Below, in pieces: positions 59,345 through 64,000 of a stretch of DNA of 64,000 nt. The stretch is taken from NCBI GenBank assembly GCA_013339895.1, contig JABACO010000001.1:10234515-10298514 (forward strand), given 5' to 3'. The notes under the pieces were generated by a model, which searched no databases, had not been told where the DNA came from, and saw nothing but the letters and a program-made list of their open reading frames with translations. Both the position numbers and the translations under genes were made by a program. Positions within the stretch are counted from its first letter, which is position 1. Each line of letters begins with the position of its first letter. The stretch comes from Ephydatia muelleri. Lineage: Eukaryota > Porifera > Demospongiae > Spongillida > Spongillidae.

Positions 59345-59843
59345 CACAATGTGTGCACGTGCATAAGAGTGTGAGAGTCACTGTGAGGGCATGTTCACAT
59401 AATCTGCTGTGAGAAATAAGAACCCAAAGTCTCTGCAAGTGCTTGCTTGTGTGTATATGACGAATATTGTGTACAGGCTATTTACATAACAATGCAGATG
59501 TGCAAGTGTGTACATTCATGTAAATCTACACTTCGTAACAATAGTGTGAGAAATAAGAACCAAAGTCAATGCAAGTGGTACAAGCCCAGTCAGTGGCGGT
59601 GGAAGACATTTATGATTGGGGGGGGGGGGGGCTCTAAACACAAAGATAATTATATTCATGAATATTATTCAAGCACTGATAACAGCTGCCTGATATAGCA
59701 CCAAAAGTGTCAATGAGCTAGCTACTGTTCTGGATATGAATATGTTTTTGGCTATGCTACCGCTGCAGGTGTGGCGCTACTGGTCATTGATCGATGAATT
59801 AGCGATTAATTAAATGCACTACCTGTTGTTAGGATAGGAGGGG

Positions 59844-59874
<31 letters not shown>

Positions 59875-60540
59875 GTTGCCAATATTGGGGGTGCTCAAGA
59901 CCCCCCCCCTTCTGCCGCCACTGCCCAGTCTGTGTGTGTGTGTGTGTGTGTGTAAAATATGGTGTACAAGCTATTTACATTACAATGCAAGTGTGTATAC
60001 ATTCATGCACATGTAAAAACAGTGTGAGAGATAAGAAACCAAAGTCACTGCAAGTAGTGCAAGCTCAGTTTGTCTGTGTGTTTGTATGTGTGTGTGTGCA
60101 TGTGTGTGGTGTGTGTGTGTGTGTGTGTGTGTGTTGACGAATATGGTGTACAGGCTCCTTACATAACGATGCAAGTGTGTGGACTGGTCCGTACATTCAT
60201 GCAGCAAACGTACGCTTTGTGAAAACAAATAAGAACCCCCATGGTACAAGCTCAGACTGTGCACGTGTGTGAATGTGTGTGTGTGTGTGTGTGACGAATA
60301 TGGTGCACAGACAAGCGCTTTGTAGAACAGTGTGAGAAATAAGAATCAAAAGTCACTGTAAGTGGTACAAGCCCAGTCTCCCTCTCTCTGTGTGTGTATG
60401 TGTGTGTGTGTGTGTGTGTGTAGACTTGCTTAATGTCTTTCATGGTATGTGTGCGTACAAGTGTACTGTACATGAGTGTATGTATGTGTTGTGCACAAGA
60501 TTCCATTTCCGTAACAATGCAAGTGTACTCAGAGTTGCCA
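59345..60540. repeat. Microsatellite-linked repeat array, plus orientation
   Basis: At least five tandem-like units, each with a (TG)n tract, GACGAATATGGTGTACAGGC, TTTACATAACAATGCAAGTG, a GTGTGAGAAATAAGAACC block and GGTACAAGCCCAGTC. G tracts (59618-59630) and C tracts (59849-59874, 59901-59909) interrupt it. Non-coding. Confidence 0.82.
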
Positions 60541-61216
60541 ACTTTAAGAGTGAGATTATGAATAATTAATTATTCGATCCAAATATACGGTATTTCAAAT
60601 GCAACATCATTTTACAGGTGTGCATTGGAATGTAATCTGCTATAGCTCTTTTAGCTTTTTTTCATAACTTCAGGTGATGGCTCCCATTTGTAACATGGTA
60701 ACTGCTTCTAGATTTGTCAATTTCTTAGAATTGATGAAAGTCTGCATTAAGTGACAGGCGATTTCGAAAGTCAGTTTTATTCTTCCTGATCATACTAAAT
60801 ACTCTTTCTTCTTCTGCATTTGAGTGAGGTATCAGAAGCACCAAACAGACAACTTTACATAAGTGTGCAAATCTCAGAGTTCCATCACATAATAGTACTA
60901 AGATACATCCATTCTATGAATAGTTGCTCTTTCAGATTCGTCATTGTCATCTACTCGTATTTCTGCCTCCTTCATATGGAATCAGGTATGTCACTTACTT
61001 GGATTAACTGGTATGCAATACATTCGTCATGTAGTTTGTCAAGGTCTTCAGGACCATTTGGCTGTAGAATGCTCGAGTACTTCTGCACAAAATACTCAAC
61101 ATCACTAAATGTTGACTGCAATTTGGTATAAAAACTACAAACCTAGAACATTTAAAAATCATATGCTCCTCTCCAAATGGAGATTTCTTAACATGTCATA
61201 AGGTGCTGCATAATGA

Positions 61217-61325
61217 AAATCGATTTTTCCGAATACTTTTAAAACAATAATCGATTTTTCAGGATTTTGTGGACTTGAAAATCGATTTTTCCAAATAGTT
61301 TAAAAAACAAAATCGATTTTTCTGA
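61217..61325. repeat. Four interspersed AATCGATTTTTC motifs
   Basis: The 12-mer AATCGATTTTTC occurs four times within 110 bp, followed each time by C/T-rich or AATA sequence, and once more at 62890. Possibly subterminal motifs of one element running from about 61215 to about 63215. Confidence 0.6.
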
Positions 61326-61701
61326 ACAGGTTATTCAGGTTATGGTGCTTGTGGAGTGCACACTGAGAAGGTAATTTATGTCTGCACAGAAATCCACCTG
61401 GTCTTGCACCCAACTAGAGCTATTCATGTCAGTTGAAAACACAGAGACACAAAGGTCTACAGTAGCATGTGTTTGCCAAATAGTTTAATAAATTGCATGA
61501 CTTTACCGTGCACTTGTACATATCAATAGTAATGTAAACCTAACCATCCAACACTAACCACTGAGACCAGACATCACCATTAGAAACCCACCCCACATCA
61601 CCTACAATCACGTACTACACTTACAATCATCCAACAACACTCCATTCACGTTCTCGCTAAATGCATATGAAAGTTCGCATTAGTACGATTGCGTACATAA
61701 A

Positions 61702-62514
61702 TGGGAAAGTTTCCGAGAAAAGGGACCTAGCGTGTATTATAAAAAAGCATAATAAAAATGCCTTACGTTTGAAATGCTATAACTTCCGAAGGGTTAACGC
61801 TATCGTCTTCCTATTTTCAGCACTTCATATTACACCATTTCTCTATGGTAAAATACTTTTTGGGATCTTGCACTTGCTCCTTGCCAGTATTGCAACGTTC
61901 GATACCCCACCGGGTTCAAACCCGCCATAACTTTCTGTAGGAGTAATCAAATCCGGTATGTAGGTAGAGAGGTCCTATACCTATCGATTTGTTCTGTTCG
62001 TTAATTTTATGCCATCTGTTACGGAGATACAGTTGAATAAACTACGTGCACGTTTTCCCGCTTGATTCGCGCCAATGTAATAATCCCCGCCTCCCCATAC
62101 ATTGAGCGGAGCGCAATTTGCCCAAATCATTGGCGCGAAACGAGCGCGAAAATGTGCACGTAGTTTGTTCAACTGTATCTCCGTAACGGATTGCATAAAA
62201 ATTAACGAACAGAACAAATAGATAGATACAGGTCCTCTCCACCTACAAACCGAATTTGAAGCGATTTGATTACTCCTACAGAAAGTTATGGCGGGTTTGA
62301 ACCCCTTGGGGTATCGGACATCGCGATACTGGCATGGAGCATGTTCAAGATCCCAAAATGTATTTTACCATAGAGAAATGGTGTAGTATGAAGTGCTGAA
62401 AATAGGAAGACGATAGCGTTAACCCTTCGGAAGTTATAGCATTTCAAACGTAAGGCATTTTTATTATGCTTTTTTATAATACACGCTAGGTCCCTTTTCT
62501 CGGAAACTTTCCCA
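61702..62514. mobile_element. Long palindrome (family P, copy 2)
   Basis: Arms of about 380 bp, nearly perfect inverted copies. Ends TGGGAAAGTTTCCGAG then AAAAGGGACCTAGCG match the ends of family R MITEs, while the interior matches the palindrome at 40856-41696. Matching 88-89-residue ORFs in both arms are repeat products, not genes. Centre near 62090-62120. Confidence 0.9.
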
Positions 62515-62908
62515 AATTTATTGCTACTACATATAAACACAACTCGTGGCATATACTAATGAATTTAGTTACTTACTTGAAGACGACGATAAAAGCATTG
62601 AGCTAGTACACGTTTGTATCCCCAATTGATGCACATTAATTATATTACTATCTATTATTTCCTCAATACCTATCAAATTATTAATTGCTTCCGATGTCGC
62701 ATGCATGTATGTATAAATAGTAAAAAACAACAGTGACGTATGTATATGATTCAATTGAAAATCATATCCGGATATCGGTATAAAAAGGTATTCGAATAAT
62801 GGGCTAATTGTCGATGCTGACGACGAATACCTAAGTATCTCCGAATAGAGAAACTTAAACCGGTTATTTCGAATAGATAAAATGTACTAATCGATTTTTC
62901 CGAGTAAT

Positions 62909-63140
62909 GCCTAGTTCACAATATGACGCAAGAGCCCGCGATGCGTCGCGATGAATGAAAAAAAGTTCTGCACTGGGCTCGGCCAGAGATAATATATATT
63001 ATCTCTGGCTCGGCCGTCACTTTTTAATAACGTACCAGTATCGGGCGTGGTTTAGGTGTCGCAGGAATAGAAATTTTTTCTATTCCTGCGACAACCATCG
63101 CGTCGCATCGCGGGCTCTTGCGTCATATTGTGAACTAGGC
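62909..63140. mobile_element. Double-hairpin MITE
   Basis: 232 bp with inverted ends of about 40 bp (GCCTAGTTCACAATATGACG and AAGAGCCCGCGATGCG). Between them lie two further perfect hairpins: 62983-63008 (26 bp) and 63060-63090 (31 bp). TAATGC occurs near both borders. Confidence 0.85.
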
Positions 63141-64000
63141 TTAATGCTAAGTTGCTATTCGAACGGATAGGTTTTTACGAATATCCGAACCAGATAACCG
63201 GTTACACACCCTAGACTGTGCATGCAGCTGTGCATGGCAATGTATGTATACTGTAGGCCTACAGAGAAACAATTCTATGGGACACTACCTGTATAGCTAC
63301 ATGTACTGGTACTTGTACCTGCGTAGAGTGTAGTCAATTTGCAAGGAAGGGCTCTATATTATATACAGAGAATCAGTCCGATGAAAACTGTATGAGCTAG
63401 ATGTCAATAGGGATCATTTTATAGTGCTAGCGGAACACATGCAATGATAACAGAGAAACACAGAAATCCTCAATAGGTAGATAAATTGAAAATAAAATCA
63501 GTGGTCTCTTAAGCTGTTGAATTGAATAGGATGCATGTGCCGAGAACAAGGTTCTGAGGGACGACTCTTACTCTTGAATGCATGTGGGTGTACCATCATT
63601 ATTAGCGAGTGTTGCACTGTTTTGCCACATGTGTAACAGACCTAGTGCAAAAGTGTTGTGTGTGTATATGCAAGTATTGCATGCTCAAGAATGGCAAAGG
63701 TTCTTTTACTGAATGCATACTACACATGCATAATGGTGTGTGAACCAGCATGAGGGCATGTTTATGTACTCTGTGTCAGCTGTGTGGGCAAATAGAGACT
63801 GACAGCAAGTAGTACATACATGTAAGCCACATAGCTTAGTTGGAGAGATATACAGAATGATGAGAAGTTGAGCAAGGGTTATGCTAAATACGAAAGCCTT
63901 ACTACACGCTTGTTCACTGGCCAAATAAAGATCATATGAGTGTGCACATGCGACGCATGTTGTGGTGAATATAGGCCTATTCTCTGCCATGTGTATACAG
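63141..64000. other. Diverged copy of the 58-59.5 kb repeat region
   Basis: Blocks such as TGGGACACTACCTG, GAGAATCAGTC, GGTCTCTTAA, GATGCATGTGCCGAGAACAA and GAGGGCATGTTTA follow, in order, similar blocks in 58150-59400. No gene seen. Confidence 0.5.

Noticed and set aside
61915-61930. GGTTCAAACCC resembling a pol III B box (SINE or tRNA)
   Set aside because: No A box, no cloverleaf and no SINE tail; it is a conserved part of the palindrome family.
61661-62552. Matching 88-89-residue ORFs on opposite strands
   Set aside because: Both are the same palindrome arm read from each end; no start context, domain or splice pattern.

Overview
The window is eukaryotic and metazoan-like, most plausibly from an early-branching animal such as a sponge. 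Genes are split by GT-AG introns. The protein set (Ras GTPase, spliceosomal SmG, LDL-receptor-type YWTD propellers, EGF modules, type I membrane receptors) is animal-like, and the rest is DNA transposons, MITEs, long palindromes and microsatellites. The species cannot be named from the sequence alone. No retrovirus-like, LTR or Polinton-type element was recognised, and no rRNA, tRNA or CRISPR.

Layout. 0-6.6 kb: a five-exon Ras-family gene (+) with substitutions in both switch regions; its introns carry a foldback repeat and a MITE. 6.6-11.5 kb: no firm gene; GA microsatellite, G tract, second MITE copy and one exon-like ORF. 11.6-17.1 kb: a large decayed DNA transposon with ~64-bp inverted ends and remnants of SAP, SWIM, YqaJ-nuclease and THAP coding sequence, split by a nested 2.45-kb hAT element with a clear 8-bp target duplication. 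18.4-21.7 kb, minus strand: a small unrecognised three-exon gene, a Merlin-type transposase lacking its third catalytic acidic residue, and a complete four-exon SNRPG gene. A 75-bp interval with NRF1-like and CCAAT motifs separates SNRPG from the divergent gene A.

21.7-55.9 kb: three same-strand genes (A, B, C) form a tandem family of type I membrane proteins. All end with the same unusual module: a juxtamembrane EGF-like unit split by a phase-2 intron, a transmembrane exon bounded by phase 1 and phase 2 introns, and a short cytoplasmic tail on two exons. A carries YWTD propellers and EGF modules. B and C are EGF-repeat receptors with their own signal-peptide exons, and C contains four nearly identical 114-bp EGF repeats. 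Between A and B lie a piggyBac relic with TIRs and TTAA and a non-autonomous hAT-like element with a perfect 8-bp target duplication, itself holding a minisatellite and an 840-bp palindrome. A piggyBac-type MITE sits in an intron of B.

55.9-64 kb: no gene seen. This part holds diverged locally duplicated repeats with (TG)n tracts, an inferred TTAA insertion, an 810-bp palindrome and a double-hairpin MITE.

Sequence quality: exon lengths and phases imply single extra bases in many otherwise normal exons (mostly gene A, one in B, one in the Merlin ORF). That fits residual insertion errors in the assembly better than gene death, but gene A could be a decaying copy.
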